The notes under the pieces were generated by a model. That model was not told the origin of the DNA. It searched no databases and saw only the letters and a program-made list of their open reading frames with translations. From assembly GCF_003020125.1 (NCBI RefSeq), contig NZ_PYFW01000017.1, positions 1 to 62,874 of the forward strand: a DNA stretch of 62,874 nt. The letters run 5' to 3'. A program made the position numbers and the translations under genes. Every line of letters starts with the position of its first letter. The first letter of the stretch is position 1. The stretch comes from Bradyrhizobium sp. MOS003. Its GTDB lineage: Bacteria; Pseudomonadota; Alphaproteobacteria; Rhizobiales; Xanthobacteraceae. Below are positions 35,503-44,194 of the stretch, piece by piece.

Positions 35503-35913
35503 ATGATCGAAGCCAGATGCAGTTGCGGCGCTCTCGCGCTCTCGCTTCCGGGGCCTTCGCGGCTCGTCGTCGCCTGCCATTGCCTCGACTGCCAGCGACG
35601 AACCGGCGCGCCGTTCGGCGTCGGTGCGTTCTACCTGGTGGAGGCCGGCACGATCTCAGGAACGCCAAAGCCGTACGTTCGGACAGCCGCGAGCGGCGGC
35701 AAGGTCAGCAACTATTTTTGTCCCGACTGCGGCTCGACGGTCTATTGGCAAGCGGACAATCTGCCCGCAATGATGGGCGTTGCCGTCGGCGCGATTGCCG
35801 ATCCGGATTTTCCATCGCCGGTCAGATCGGTGTTCGAGCAGTCGAAACATGGCTGGGTGGAGATCGAAGGTGCCGGACACTTCCAGCAAGGCAGCGCTCG
35901 CGCCGAGGGCTGA
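35503..35913 (+). CDS. GFA-family (glutathione-dependent formaldehyde-activating) zinc protein
   Basis: 136 aa. Zinc-binding cysteines: C6-S-C8 (RCSCGA), C25-H-C27-L-D-C30 and C73-P-D-C76, the pattern of the GFA family (CENP-V/GFA). Named for the enzyme that helps glutathione react with formaldehyde; most members have no proven activity. ATG 35503. A stand-alone gene. Confidence 0.92.
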   Translation: MIEARCSCGALALSLPGPSRLVVACHCLDCQRRTGAPFGVGAFYLVEAGTISGTPKPYVRTAASGGKVSNYFCPDCGSTVYWQADNLPAMMGVAVGAIADPDFPSPVRSVFEQSKHGWVEIEGAGHFQQGSARAEG

Positions 35914-36067
35914 GCGTCAGTTGCTTTGCGGTACGTGCACCGTGATGCTTTCAAGCTCTTAGCGCCTCCAGCATCGGCAGCCTTTGGGAAGCTCTTGAGT
36001 GCGGTTGCTCACAGATGGCCCGATTGCCCTATGGCACTGATGTCCAACTCTCAAAAAGGGGACGGCA

Positions 36068-36262
36068 ATGAGCCACGACTGGACGATTCGGTGGAAGGGC
36101 CTGATCTTTGCTGGCCACGGCGTGATGCTTGCACTGGTCGTGAACAAATTTGTCTTCGACGGACCAGGTTGGAGCAAGTTCTTCGTGATGCTCTTCCTCG
36201 CGGTCGTCTTCGGCGCGATCGGCCATCGCATTGGACGGAAGAAAATGCGCGAGAATTTTTGA
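36068..36262 (+). CDS. 64-aa membrane protein
   Basis: ATG 36068, behind AGGGGAC. Two hydrophobic segments (LIFAGHGVMLALVVNKFVF and FFVMLFLAVVFGAIGHRIG), ending basic (RKKMRENF). Unknown function. Confidence 0.65.
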   Translation: MSHDWTIRWKGLIFAGHGVMLALVVNKFVFDGPGWSKFFVMLFLAVVFGAIGHRIGRKKMRENF

Positions 36263-36296
36263 CGTTTACGATTTATCTCCGCAAGCTTCACGGTAA

Positions 36297-36491
36297 ATGC
36301 GGGGAGCATGCACCCTTGCCGACCGAATATTGTGGCGCCACATTCTTGGCCGCTGGATGCGCGCGAAGGGCGTTTCCAAGTGGGAGGTGCAAGGCCAGCT
36401 CGGCCACGGCAAAGGCGTCACCGAGCGATATGCGGAGTTAGACCCCCGCAGTCCCAGAAACAGGCTCCTGCCGCCATTAGCAAGTTCTTGA
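36297..36491 (+). pseudogene. C-terminal fragment of a tyrosine recombinase (integrase)
   Basis: The tail reads HILGRWMRAKGVSKWEVQGQLGH...TERYAELDP, the end of a phage/island integrase (GQLGH and the catalytic tyrosine in TERYAELD). The N-terminal and central parts, with the R, HxxR and K catalytic residues, are missing, and upstream sequence does not read through as integrase in any frame. The fragment ends 15 nt before the 3' end of tRNA-Thr, as expected of a former integration site. Confidence 0.7.
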
Positions 36492-36505
36492 TTCCCGGCG
36501 ACGAA

Positions 36506-36580
36506 TGGTGCCGGCTGAGGGGATTGAACCCCCGACCTTCGGTTTACAAAACCGCTGCTCTACCGCTGAGCTAAGCCGGC
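36506..36580 (-). tRNA. tRNA-Thr (anticodon TGT)
   Basis: Acceptor arms GCCGGCT / AGCCGGC, D-arm GCTCAGCGGTAGAGC, anticodon loop TTTGTAA, T-arm GGGGGTTCAATCCCC; CCA is encoded. 75 nt with CCA. Reads ACA codons. Confidence 0.97.
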
Positions 36581-36696
36581 GACACCTTACGACGCGGGCA
36601 GGGGCCGGCATGGGCCGGGTGTCCACCCGTTGCGCGCCGCAATACCAGACTTGATCGGAAAGTGCCAGAACCGGAAGGCCGTCGGCCCCGACATGA

Positions 36697-36722
36697 ATCA
36701 GGCGGCCCGGAGGCCGCCTGAT
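36697..36722 (-). terminator. 11-bp hairpin terminator
   Basis: ATCAGGCGGCC (36697-36707) and GGCCGCCTGAT (36712-36722) with a CGGA loop. Lies just downstream of the secreted-protein gene at 36745-37251; the U-tract on the minus strand is weak (TTCATG). Confidence 0.6.
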
Positions 36723-36744
36723 CGCTCGCAAGATTTAAACAGGC

Positions 36745-37251
36745 TTACTGGCAGATGTGCCGGCGGCCGTCTTCGCCCTTGAACCAGGTGCCGGGCGTGC
36801 AGACGAAGCCGTTACGCTGGGCGTAGCTGCGGGTGTCCCAGCCACGATTGTCCCAGCCGCGGTTGTCCCACGAGGTGTTCCAGCTGTTGTCGGAAGCGTA
36901 TGAATCGTCCCAGGCGCGGAACGGCGCGGAGGCAATCGCGCCCGCGGTGCCGATCGCGGCACCGGCTACGCCGACCGCGACGTCGGTCGGCCAGAAGCCG
37001 GTGCGGCTCCTGTTCCAGTCGTTATTCCAGTCGCCATTGGTCTGGCGGTAGGAATCGGTCTGACGGTAAGACACGCGATGATTGCGGTATCCGCGATCGG
37101 TGTAGGGATTGCCGGGACCGAGATTCGTGCAGTTCGCGTTGGGGAATTGCGCTGCGCAACGGCCCGGTTCATTGATGACCGCTTGCGCGTTGGCCGCGCC
37201 TGCCAGCATGGTCACTGCAATCGCCGTCGCTCCGAGAAGTTTGATGTTCAT
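36745..37251 (-). CDS. Exported Asn/Trp-rich protein
   Basis: 168 aa. Sec signal peptide (MNIKLLGATAIAVTMLAGAANA). A middle region rich in N, W, D and R (SYRQTNGDWNNDWNRSR; repeated WDNRGWDNRGWDTRS), a glycine-rich hydrophobic segment (DVAVGVAGAAIGTAGAIASAP), and a final domain VCTPGTWFKGEDGRRHICQ with two cysteines. Family unknown; similar proteins occur as repetitive exported proteins in Rhizobiales. Terminator follows. Confidence 0.82.
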   Translation of the reverse strand: MNIKLLGATAIAVTMLAGAANAQAVINEPGRCAAQFPNANCTNLGPGNPYTDRGYRNHRVSYRQTDSYRQTNGDWNNDWNRSRTGFWPTDVAVGVAGAAIGTAGAIASAPFRAWDDSYASDNSWNTSWDNRGWDNRGWDTRSYAQRNGFVCTPGTWFKGEDGRRHICQ

Positions 37252-37534
37252 GATTGTTTGTCTCCCAAATTCTTGACGATGGCTAAACGCCGGCGGCGCC
37301 GGACGTTCCGCGAAGACCGACGCTTTTCGCGAGTTGGTTGGTCAAACCGATGTGAGCACGGTGCGGTTCCATGCTGGCTCTGACGCGCGCCGTTAACGCT
37401 TCGCTAGCTGGCTCGGCGGCATTTGAACGCCGCGCAATCCTTACACATTAGGCTTACCGGAAATTGGTGAGGGCGCCTTAACCCTCTTGTCGCCGCCATC
37501 GGGTAGGTTGCCGGCGCATAACCGAGGTCCCCTG

Positions 37535-38014
37535 ATGCGTGCTGTAGCGCTCGCTGCCTTTCTGATCGGACTGCCCGCGACGGCGTTTGCCGGCGGCGGC
37601 TTCGATATCGTCGTGCCCGGCCGGCCCGGCGTGCCGATCATCATCAACAATATCGACGCGTCCTATGCCGTGGTCGAGGGTGTCTGGGGCCTGGGCAAGA
37701 ACCAGCAGGTGCAGCCCACGATCTATGGCGGACGCTATGTCGCCGAGCGGCAACCGGCCGACGTCGGCCATTATTATCCGACGATGGGCCTGCGGCCCGG
37801 CTATGGCCGGCTCGAGGTCGAGCCGCCCGCGAACCGCAAATTGCCGAAGCCTGCCGAGAGCTATTACCAGAGCTGGGGCGCGCAATCGGCGCCGCTGCCG
37901 GCGCAAATGAATGCGCCGGTCGACGCGCCGCCGGTGATCCTCGCACCCGAGATCAACGATCGTCCGCGGCCACCGCGACCGCGTGTCCAAGCCCCCGGCC
38001 GGCCGCCGGGTTAA
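37535..38014 (+). CDS. Exported Pro-rich protein
   Basis: 159 aa from ATG 37535 behind GAGG. Signal peptide MRAVALAAFLIGLPATAFA, then GGGFDIVVPGRPGVPIIIN, a loose Tyr/Gly/Pro-rich region and a Pro/Arg tail (DRPRPPRPRVQAPGRPPG). Seems to start a secreted-protein pair with the Tyr/Gly-rich gene at 38058, 43 nt on. Unknown function. Confidence 0.78.
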   Translation: MRAVALAAFLIGLPATAFAGGGFDIVVPGRPGVPIIINNIDASYAVVEGVWGLGKNQQVQPTIYGGRYVAERQPADVGHYYPTMGLRPGYGRLEVEPPANRKLPKPAESYYQSWGAQSAPLPAQMNAPVDAPPVILAPEINDRPRPPRPRVQAPGRPPG

Positions 38015-38057
38015 GAAACGTCAAAATCCAACAAACGGAAATCAACAGGAGAGAGTA

Positions 38058-38567
38058 ATGCGTCAGATGATTTCGGGACTGGTCGCGGCAGCTGCCGCGA
38101 TGTTCGTCGCCACGGCACCCGCCGCGGCGTGCGGCTTCAACCCCTGCCAGCCGGTCGCACCGGTCTATTCCGGCTGCAACACCGGTTGCGGCGGCTACGG
38201 CTATGGCGCCGGCTACGGCGCCTATGAGCGTCTCGCCGAGCCGACCACGCAATATTATCACGTCAACCAGGGTCCGACCTATACCGGCCCGGGTGCCTTT
38301 GCGCCGTATCCGACCTACCGTGAAGACGCGGTCGTCGCGCCCGCCAATTACGGCTACGGCTATGGCCGTGGTTACGGCTACGGCTATCGCGCCGCCGTGG
38401 TTCCCTATCATCGCCCGTACTATCGGCCGTATCGCTACGGCTACGGCCCGCGTGTCGGCTATCTTCCGCGCACGCATTACGGCTACGGTCCGCGCTACGG
38501 CTACGCCCACCGCCACGCGCCGGCCCCGTATTACGGCGGCCACCGCGTGCTGCGCCGCTACTACTGA
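38058..38567 (+). CDS. Exported Gly/Tyr/His-rich repeat protein
   Basis: 169 aa from ATG 38058 behind AGGAGAGAG. Signal peptide (MRQMISGLVAAAAAMFVATAPAAA), a Cys-rich start CGFNPCQPVAPVYSGCNTGCGG and a tail of GYG/YGP repeats (YGYGYGRGYGYGYR) ending in HRVLRRYY. Probably extracytoplasmic, perhaps structural or metal-binding; no family recognised. A good terminator follows. Confidence 0.8.
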   Translation: MRQMISGLVAAAAAMFVATAPAAACGFNPCQPVAPVYSGCNTGCGGYGYGAGYGAYERLAEPTTQYYHVNQGPTYTGPGAFAPYPTYREDAVVAPANYGYGYGRGYGYGYRAAVVPYHRPYYRPYRYGYGPRVGYLPRTHYGYGPRYGYAHRHAPAPYYGGHRVLRRYY

Positions 38568-38591
38568 TCCCTGATCGGTTGAGCTGACGAG

Positions 38592-38623
38592 ACGCCCGTT
38601 CGCGCGATGCGGACGGGCGTTTT
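38592..38623 (+). terminator. Rho-independent terminator
   Basis: ACGCCCGT (38592-38599) and ACGGGCGT (38613-38620), followed by TTT. Follows the repeat-protein gene. Confidence 0.85.
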
Positions 38624-38634
38624 GCTTGTTTGAA

Positions 38635-39465
38635 TTACCGCTTCATCAGCCCCAGTCGGCTCGCGCCGACATAGAGCGAGAGCACGGCGGCGTTCGACAC
38701 GTTGAGGCTCTTGATCTCGCCGGGCATGTCGAGCCGCGCCACGACGCTGCAGGTCTCGCGGGTCAATTGCCTGAGGCCTTTGCCTTCGGCCCCCAACACC
38801 AGTGCCAGCGGCTCGCGCAGCGCGACCTCCGAGAGATCCTCGCTGCCTTCGCTGTCGAGGCCGACAGTCTGGAAGCCGATGTCGTTCAGCGTGGTCAGGG
38901 CGCGCGCGAGGTTCTGCACGGTCACCATTGGCACCAGCTCCAGCGCGCCCGAGGCGGCCTTGGCGAGCACGCCGGTTGCTTCCGGACTGTGGCGCGCGGT
39001 GGTGACGATCGCCTTCACCGCGAAGGCTGCCGCAGAGCGCAGGATGGCGCCGACATTGTGGGGATCGGTGATCTGGTCGAGCACCAGCACCATGCCGTCC
39101 TGCTTGAGGTCCTCGATGTCGGGCGAGGGCAGGGGATCGGCCTCGGCGAGCAGGCCCTGGTGCACGGCGTCCGGCGACAGCAGCCGGTCGATCTCCTGGG
39201 GCCGGACGATCTCGGGGGTGACGCGGGTCTGGATGTTCTCGTCGGCGAGCCGCTTGGCGGCATTCTCGGTCAGCGTCAGCTTGCGGATCTGCCGCGCCGG
39301 ATTGGCCAGCGCCATGGTGACGGTGTGCCAGCCGTAGAGGATGACCGGCCCGTCGGGGTGCGAATCGCGGTCGCGCCAGGCTGGCTTGCCGGCCGATTTC
39401 CCGGGTCTGTTGAAAGGCTTAGCCCCGCCGCGGGGGCCCCTCGGGGTGAATTTTCGATCCTTCAT
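38635..39465 (-). CDS. rlmB: 23S rRNA 2'-O-methyltransferase (TrmH/SpoU family, RlmB-like)
   Basis: 276 aa from ATG 39465 (MKDRKFTPRG). A basic N-terminal tail and an L30e-like substrate-binding domain (VILYGWHTVTMALANPARQI) precede the SPOUT domain with its three motifs: DQITDPHNVGAILRSA, LVLGAEGKGLRQLT and IKSLNVSNAAVLSLYV. This is the layout of RlmB, which methylates Gm2251 of 23S rRNA in E. coli; other TrmH-family targets are possible. The gene is upstream of tRNA-Tyr on the other strand. Confidence 0.88.
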   Translation of the reverse strand: MKDRKFTPRGPRGGAKPFNRPGKSAGKPAWRDRDSHPDGPVILYGWHTVTMALANPARQIRKLTLTENAAKRLADENIQTRVTPEIVRPQEIDRLLSPDAVHQGLLAEADPLPSPDIEDLKQDGMVLVLDQITDPHNVGAILRSAAAFAVKAIVTTARHSPEATGVLAKAASGALELVPMVTVQNLARALTTLNDIGFQTVGLDSEGSEDLSEVALREPLALVLGAEGKGLRQLTRETCSVVARLDMPGEIKSLNVSNAAVLSLYVGASRLGLMKR

Positions 39466-39671
39466 GGGCTCGCTTGTGTCACGGGTCCCCGAATATGGCA
39501 ATTTGGACGCCCAAGAGGGCGATTTTAGCTGTTCGCCTCGGTTGACTTTACCCCACGGCTTCGCCGATAACCGCGCCCGGTCGCGCCCCCATCCGGGCTG
39601 TCGCGGCCTTCACGTTCCATGGCCGTCTTCGGTCGCCGGCAAGGTCCGGCCCGATTGTGCTGCCGTCGAGC

Positions 39672-39757
39672 GGGGGAGTGTCCCGAGTGGCAAAGGGAGC
39701 TGACTGTAAATCAGCCGCCTTATGGCTTCGCAGGTTCGAGTCCTGCCTCCCCCACCA
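39672..39757 (+). tRNA. tRNA-Tyr (anticodon GTA)
   Basis: Class II tRNA with a long variable arm. Acceptor GGGGGAG / CTCCCCC, anticodon loop CTGTAAA, T-arm GCAGGTTCGAGTCCTGC, encoded CCA. 86 nt. A -35-like TTGACT (39542) and GATAAC (39566) with an 18-nt spacer lie about 100 nt upstream and may be the promoter. Confidence 0.97.
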
Positions 39758-39766
39758 TGCTTCGCC

Positions 39767-39795
39767 CTTCGGGCTACGCGTGGCGCAGCCCGAAG
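39767..39795 (+). terminator. Hairpin after tRNA-Tyr
   Basis: CTTCGGGCT (39767-39775) pairs with AGCCCGAAG (39787-39795). The first strong structure after the tRNA; no U-tract, so it may be a processing signal or REP-like element. Confidence 0.5.
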
Positions 39796-39844
39796 CGTGG
39801 TGTCCGGCGAAGCCGTAGGGCGAAGACGGACTGAAGCCAAACCG

Positions 39845-40876
39845 CTATCCCATCAGCTCCCGGACCATCGGCACCACCTTGCGCCCATAGAGTTCGATGC
39901 TCTTCATCAGCTTCTCGTGCGGCAGCGGCCCCGCCGAATATTTCAGCTGAAACCGTGCAATGCCGAGCGTCTTCGCCGTCCTCGCGATCTTGCGTGCCAC
40001 CGTCTCCGGCGAGCCCGCGTAGAGCGAGCCGTGCTCGACCTCGTTGACGAACTCGTCGCGGCCCATCGGCGGCCAGCCGCGCTCCTTGCCGATGCGGTCG
40101 CGCATCGCCTTGTAGTCGGGCCACAGCTGTTCGCGCGCTTCTTCGTCCGTCTCGGCGACATAGCCGGGCGAGTGCACGCCGATCGGCTGCGCGGTGCGGC
40201 CGAATTCCTTGGCGGCGCGGTGATGCAGATCGACGAAGGGCGCAAAGCGCGCGGGATCGCCGCCGATGATGGCGAGCATCAAAGGCAAATCGTAATGCGC
40301 GGCGCGCACCACCGATTGCGGGCTGCCGCCGACGCCGATCCAGGTCTTGAGCGTGCCGTGCTCGACCGGCGGATAGACCAGCTGATCCCGCAGCGGCGGA
40401 CGCAGCTTGCCCTCCCAGCTCACCGGCTTCTGCGACAGGAGCGCGGCGAACAGGTCGAGCTTCTCCTCGAACAGCTCTTCGTATTTGCGCAGGTCGAAGC
40501 CGAACAGCGGAAAGGATTCCGTGAACGAGCCGCGGCCGAGGATCACTTCCGCGCGTCCGTTCGAGAGCGCATCCAGCGTGGCGAAGCGCTGGAACACACG
40601 GATGGGATCGTCCGAAGACAGCACTGTCACGGCCGAGCCGAGATGGATGCGCTTGGTACGCGCTGCGATCGCCGCGAGCACGGTCTCCGGCGAGGAGATC
40701 GCAAAATCGGCGCGGTGATGCTCGCCGAGGCCGATGAAGTCGAGGCCGAGCTCGTCGGCCAGCACGGCTTCGTCGACGACGTTGCGAATCACCTGCGCGT
40801 GCGGAAGCATGGCGCCGGCGGCGTCCTTCGTCATGTCGCCAAAGGTGTCCAGTCCGAATTGAAGCGGTGCGGTCAT
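39845..40876 (-). CDS. LLM-class flavin-dependent oxidoreductase
   Basis: 343 aa. Bacterial luciferase-like TIM barrel: FGLDTFGD, EAVLADELGLDFIGLGEHHRADF, LGSAVTVLSSDDPIRVFQRFATLDALSNGRAEVILGRG, and the AIIGGDPARFAPFVDLHHRAA segment. Uses FMNH2 and oxygen (or F420 in some relatives). Substrate unknown. About 95 nt upstream of the quinone oxidoreductase on the same strand. Confidence 0.93.
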   Translation of the reverse strand: MTAPLQFGLDTFGDMTKDAAGAMLPHAQVIRNVVDEAVLADELGLDFIGLGEHHRADFAISSPETVLAAIAARTKRIHLGSAVTVLSSDDPIRVFQRFATLDALSNGRAEVILGRGSFTESFPLFGFDLRKYEELFEEKLDLFAALLSQKPVSWEGKLRPPLRDQLVYPPVEHGTLKTWIGVGGSPQSVVRAAHYDLPLMLAIIGGDPARFAPFVDLHHRAAKEFGRTAQPIGVHSPGYVAETDEEAREQLWPDYKAMRDRIGKERGWPPMGRDEFVNEVEHGSLYAGSPETVARKIARTAKTLGIARFQLKYSAGPLPHEKLMKSIELYGRKVVPMVRELMG

Positions 40877-40971
40877 CGATCAGATCTCTGTGGAGGATCG
40901 GCCAGATTTAATGGACGACCGCCAGCCCACAAGGCTGCATTCCGGAAATGCTCGGTTTCCGTTTGTGGGGC

Positions 40972-41952
40972 CTATCGCGCGATCCGCAACACCATCTTGC
41001 CGAGCGCCTCGCGCGTCTGCATCGTCTTGAACGCCTCGCGAAACTCCTCGAGCGCGAAGACGCGGCCGACGGCGGGCTTCAGCTTGCCGTCGGCGAGCCA
41101 GCCGATCAGTTCCGACATCAGACGCTTCTGAACGTCGGGCTCGCGGGCTGCAATCTGCGCGAGGTCGACGCCGAGCAGCGCGCCGCCCTTGAGAAGCGGC
41201 AGATTGAACGGCAATGCGGGAATGGCGCCGGCGGCAAAGCCGACCACGAGATGGCGTCCGCGCCAGGCGATGGAGCGAAACGCCTGCACCGAAATCTCGC
41301 CGCCGACGGGATCGAAGATCACGTCGGCGCCGCGTCCGTCGGTCAACTCCTTGAGCGTGTCGCGCCAGCCGGTCTGCGTGTAGTCGATCACCGCGTCGGC
41401 GCCGTGCGCCTGCGCGAAGTCGCGTTTCTCCGGCGTCGATGCCGCCGCGATCACGCGGGCGCCGAGCAGCTTGCCGATCTGCACGGCTGCGGTGCCTGTG
41501 CCGCCGGCCGCACCCAGCACCAGCAGCTGCTCGCCGGCGACCAGCGAGGCGCGCGCGCTCAGCGCATAGAGGGCGGTGAGATAGTTGGCACGAAACGAGG
41601 CGGCGACTTCGGCCGCGACGCCGTCGGGCAGGCGATGGAGCGCTTCGGGCCCAACGACGATCTCCTCGGCCAGCGCGCCCGACCGCGTCATGCCCATCAC
41701 GCGCATGCCGGCCTGATAGCCGCCGGGGGAGCCGGGCGCGTCCGTCACCACGCCCGCGAACTCCGTGCCGGGGATGAAGGGCAGGGGATCTTTGGTCTGA
41801 TAGCGTCCCTCGATCTTCAGGCCGTCGACGAAGCCGATTCCCGCAGCTTCGACCCGGACGCGCACCTGTCCCGGCTCCATGGACGGCGACGGAACGTCCT
41901 TCAGTTCGATCTGATCGATGGGGGCGTATCGCTCGACGACGACGGCTTTCAT
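40972..41952 (-). CDS. Zinc-independent NADPH:quinone oxidoreductase-like (MDR superfamily)
   Basis: 326 aa. GroES-like N-terminus (VEAAGIGFVDGLKIEGRYQTKDPLPFIPGTEFAGVV), then the Rossmann glycine motif LGAAGGTGTAAVQIGKLLGA and DVIFDPVGG. Cysteine/His zinc ligands are missing, as in QOR/zeta-crystallin. Probably reduces quinones or enones with NADPH. Probably co-transcribed with its downstream LLM gene. Confidence 0.92.
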   Translation of the reverse strand: MKAVVVERYAPIDQIELKDVPSPSMEPGQVRVRVEAAGIGFVDGLKIEGRYQTKDPLPFIPGTEFAGVVTDAPGSPGGYQAGMRVMGMTRSGALAEEIVVGPEALHRLPDGVAAEVAASFRANYLTALYALSARASLVAGEQLLVLGAAGGTGTAAVQIGKLLGARVIAAASTPEKRDFAQAHGADAVIDYTQTGWRDTLKELTDGRGADVIFDPVGGEISVQAFRSIAWRGRHLVVGFAAGAIPALPFNLPLLKGGALLGVDLAQIAAREPDVQKRLMSELIGWLADGKLKPAVGRVFALEEFREAFKTMQTREALGKMVLRIAR

Positions 41953-42008
41953 GCCGGACCTCTGTTGTTTCCGTTATCCTGACAGGTCCTGCGACGAGCC
42001 GCTTGCGT

Positions 42009-44066
42009 CTACCGCCACATCCCGCGCATCCGCGCCCCGATGTCGACCTTCGGGCCCTGCGCCGCGGTGCGGGCTGCGCCTGCGGCGGCCTTCGGCCAGG
42101 CGGTGCGCTCGAACAAATAGACCAGTTGCTCCGGGATGAAGCGGGTGCGCGAGGCGTAGACGTGGCGGTCGCCCTTGGCGGCCTGGCCGTGAACGAAGAA
42201 GCGCTGGGGCACGACGAGGTGCAGATCGTCCTTGGCGCGTGTCATCGCGACATAGAGCAGGCGGCGCTCCTCTTCGAGCTCGGCGGAGGTACCGGCGCCG
42301 AGATCGGACGGCATGCAGCCGTCGACGACGTTGAGCACGAACACCGACTTCCACTCCTGGCCCTTGGCGGAGTGGATGGTGGAGAGGATCAGATAGTCCT
42401 CGTCGCGCAGCGGCGGCCCGGATTTGTCGCTGGTCGCATCCGGCGGGTCGAGCGTGAGCTCGGTCAAGAACTTTTCGCGGCTGGCATAGCCGCTCGCGAT
42501 CTGCTCGAGCTGCATCAGATCGGCGCGACGTGTCTCGGACTCCTCGTGGAGGCGATCGAGATGCGGCTCGTACCACAGCCGCACGCGTTCGAGATCGACC
42601 GGCCATTCCGAGTAACGCAAATTCTCGACGGTGCGGACGAAGTCGGTCCAGTCCGCGCCGGTGCGTGGCGGCACCGGCAGCTGGCCGAGCACGGCAAGCG
42701 GGTCGGTGCTTTCCGCCATCTGGTCGAGCACGCGCTGCGCGGTCGCGGGCCCGATGCCCGGCAACAGATGCAGGATGCGGAAACCGGCGACGCGGTCGCG
42801 CGGGTTCTCGGCAAAGCGCAGCAGCGCCAGCACGTCCTTGACGTGCGCGGCGTCGAGGAATTTCAGCCCGCCGAACTTCACGAACGGAATGTTGCGCCGG
42901 GTCAGCTCGATCTCGAGCGGACCGGAATGCGAGGAGGTCCGGAACAGCACTGCCTGGTGCTTGAGCAGCGCGCCTTGCTCGCGGTTCGCCAGCACCTCCT
43001 CGACGATATAGCGCGCCTGGTCGGCCTCGTCATGCACGGTGACGAGCTGCGGCTTGTGCGAGGCGGTGCGGTCGGTCCAGAGGTTCTTGGTGAAGCGTTC
43101 GCGCGCAAGCCCGATGACGCCGTTGGCCGCCGCCAGCACGGTCTGCGTCGAGCGGTAGTTGCGGTCGAGCGTGATCATTTCCGCGCGGGGCGAGAAGTTC
43201 TGCGGAAAATCCAGGATGTTGCGCACCGTGGCGGCGCGGAACGAATAGATCGACTGCGCATCGTCGCCGACCACGGTGAGCCCGTGTCCGTCGGGCTTGA
43301 GCGCCAGGAGGATCGAGGATTGCAGGCGGTTGGTGTCCTGGTACTCGTCGACGAGCACGTGATCGAAGCGGCCGCCGATCTCCTCGGCGATCAGCGCATC
43401 GCTCATCATCTGCGACCAGTAGAGCAGCAGGTCGTCGTAATCGAGCACGTGCTGGGCCTGCTTGGCCTCGACATACGCGGCGAACAGGCCCTTCAGCTCG
43501 GCAGCCCACCCCGCACACCAGGGATAATGCTGCCCGAGCACCTTCTCGATCTCCAACTCGGCGTTGACGCAACGCGAGTAGATCGACAGGCAGGTGCCCT
43601 TGGCGGGAAAGCGGCTCTCGGTCTTCGACAGGCCGCGCTCGTGCCGGACCAGGTTCATCAGGTCGGCGGAATCCTCGCGGTCGTGGATGGTGAAGGCGGG
43701 ATCGACGCCGATCCGCTCGGCATATTCGCGCAACAGGCGCGCGCCGATGCCGTGGAAGGTGCCGGCCCAGGTGAGGGCATCGCGCATGATCGCGGCGTTG
43801 TTCTCACCTAGCACCTTGCGGGAGATGCGCTCGACCCGGCCTGCCATCTCGGCCGCGGCGCGGCGGGAAAACGTCATCAGCAGGATGCGGCGCGGATCGG
43901 CGCCGGCGACGATCAGGTGCGCGACGCGATGCGCCAGCGTGTTGGTCTTGCCGGAGCCGGCGCCGGCAATGACCAGCAGGGGGGCGCCCACGGTCGCGCC
44001 ATCGGCCACGCCATGCTCGACGGCGCGGCGCTGCTCCGCATTGAGCGTGTCCAGATATGTCGCCAC
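42009..44066 (-). CDS. UvrD/Rep-like ATP-dependent DNA helicase (SF1A)
   Basis: 685 aa. Q motif in LNAEQRRAVEHG, Walker A AGAGSGKT (34-41), Walker B DHVLVDEYQDTNRLQ near 240, motif III GDDAQSIYSFRAA and later motifs TIHSAKGQEWKSVF and LYVAMTRAKDDL. Unwinds 3'-tailed DNA, likely in repair or replication restart. It lacks the nuclease domain of AddA and RecB. Named PcrA/UvrD-like rather than UvrD, because Bradyrhizobium may carry more than one such gene. Confidence 0.95.
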   Translation of the reverse strand: MATYLDTLNAEQRRAVEHGVADGATVGAPLLVIAGAGSGKTNTLAHRVAHLIVAGADPRRILLMTFSRRAAAEMAGRVERISRKVLGENNAAIMRDALTWAGTFHGIGARLLREYAERIGVDPAFTIHDREDSADLMNLVRHERGLSKTESRFPAKGTCLSIYSRCVNAELEIEKVLGQHYPWCAGWAAELKGLFAAYVEAKQAQHVLDYDDLLLYWSQMMSDALIAEEIGGRFDHVLVDEYQDTNRLQSSILLALKPDGHGLTVVGDDAQSIYSFRAATVRNILDFPQNFSPRAEMITLDRNYRSTQTVLAAANGVIGLARERFTKNLWTDRTASHKPQLVTVHDEADQARYIVEEVLANREQGALLKHQAVLFRTSSHSGPLEIELTRRNIPFVKFGGLKFLDAAHVKDVLALLRFAENPRDRVAGFRILHLLPGIGPATAQRVLDQMAESTDPLAVLGQLPVPPRTGADWTDFVRTVENLRYSEWPVDLERVRLWYEPHLDRLHEESETRRADLMQLEQIASGYASREKFLTELTLDPPDATSDKSGPPLRDEDYLILSTIHSAKGQEWKSVFVLNVVDGCMPSDLGAGTSAELEEERRLLYVAMTRAKDDLHLVVPQRFFVHGQAAKGDRHVYASRTRFIPEQLVYLFERTAWPKAAAGAARTAAQGPKVDIGARMRGMWR

Positions 44067-44194
44067 GAATCGCCCCGGTGAAAGAGCGAGAGTCGGCTAT
44101 TGCCGCGCGAATCGCAATGCGTCTGGACGCAACTCGATTTAACACCTAGGGACAAGAAGGCCCAAAAGTTCCAGCCCGAAAGCGCGCAACCGGC

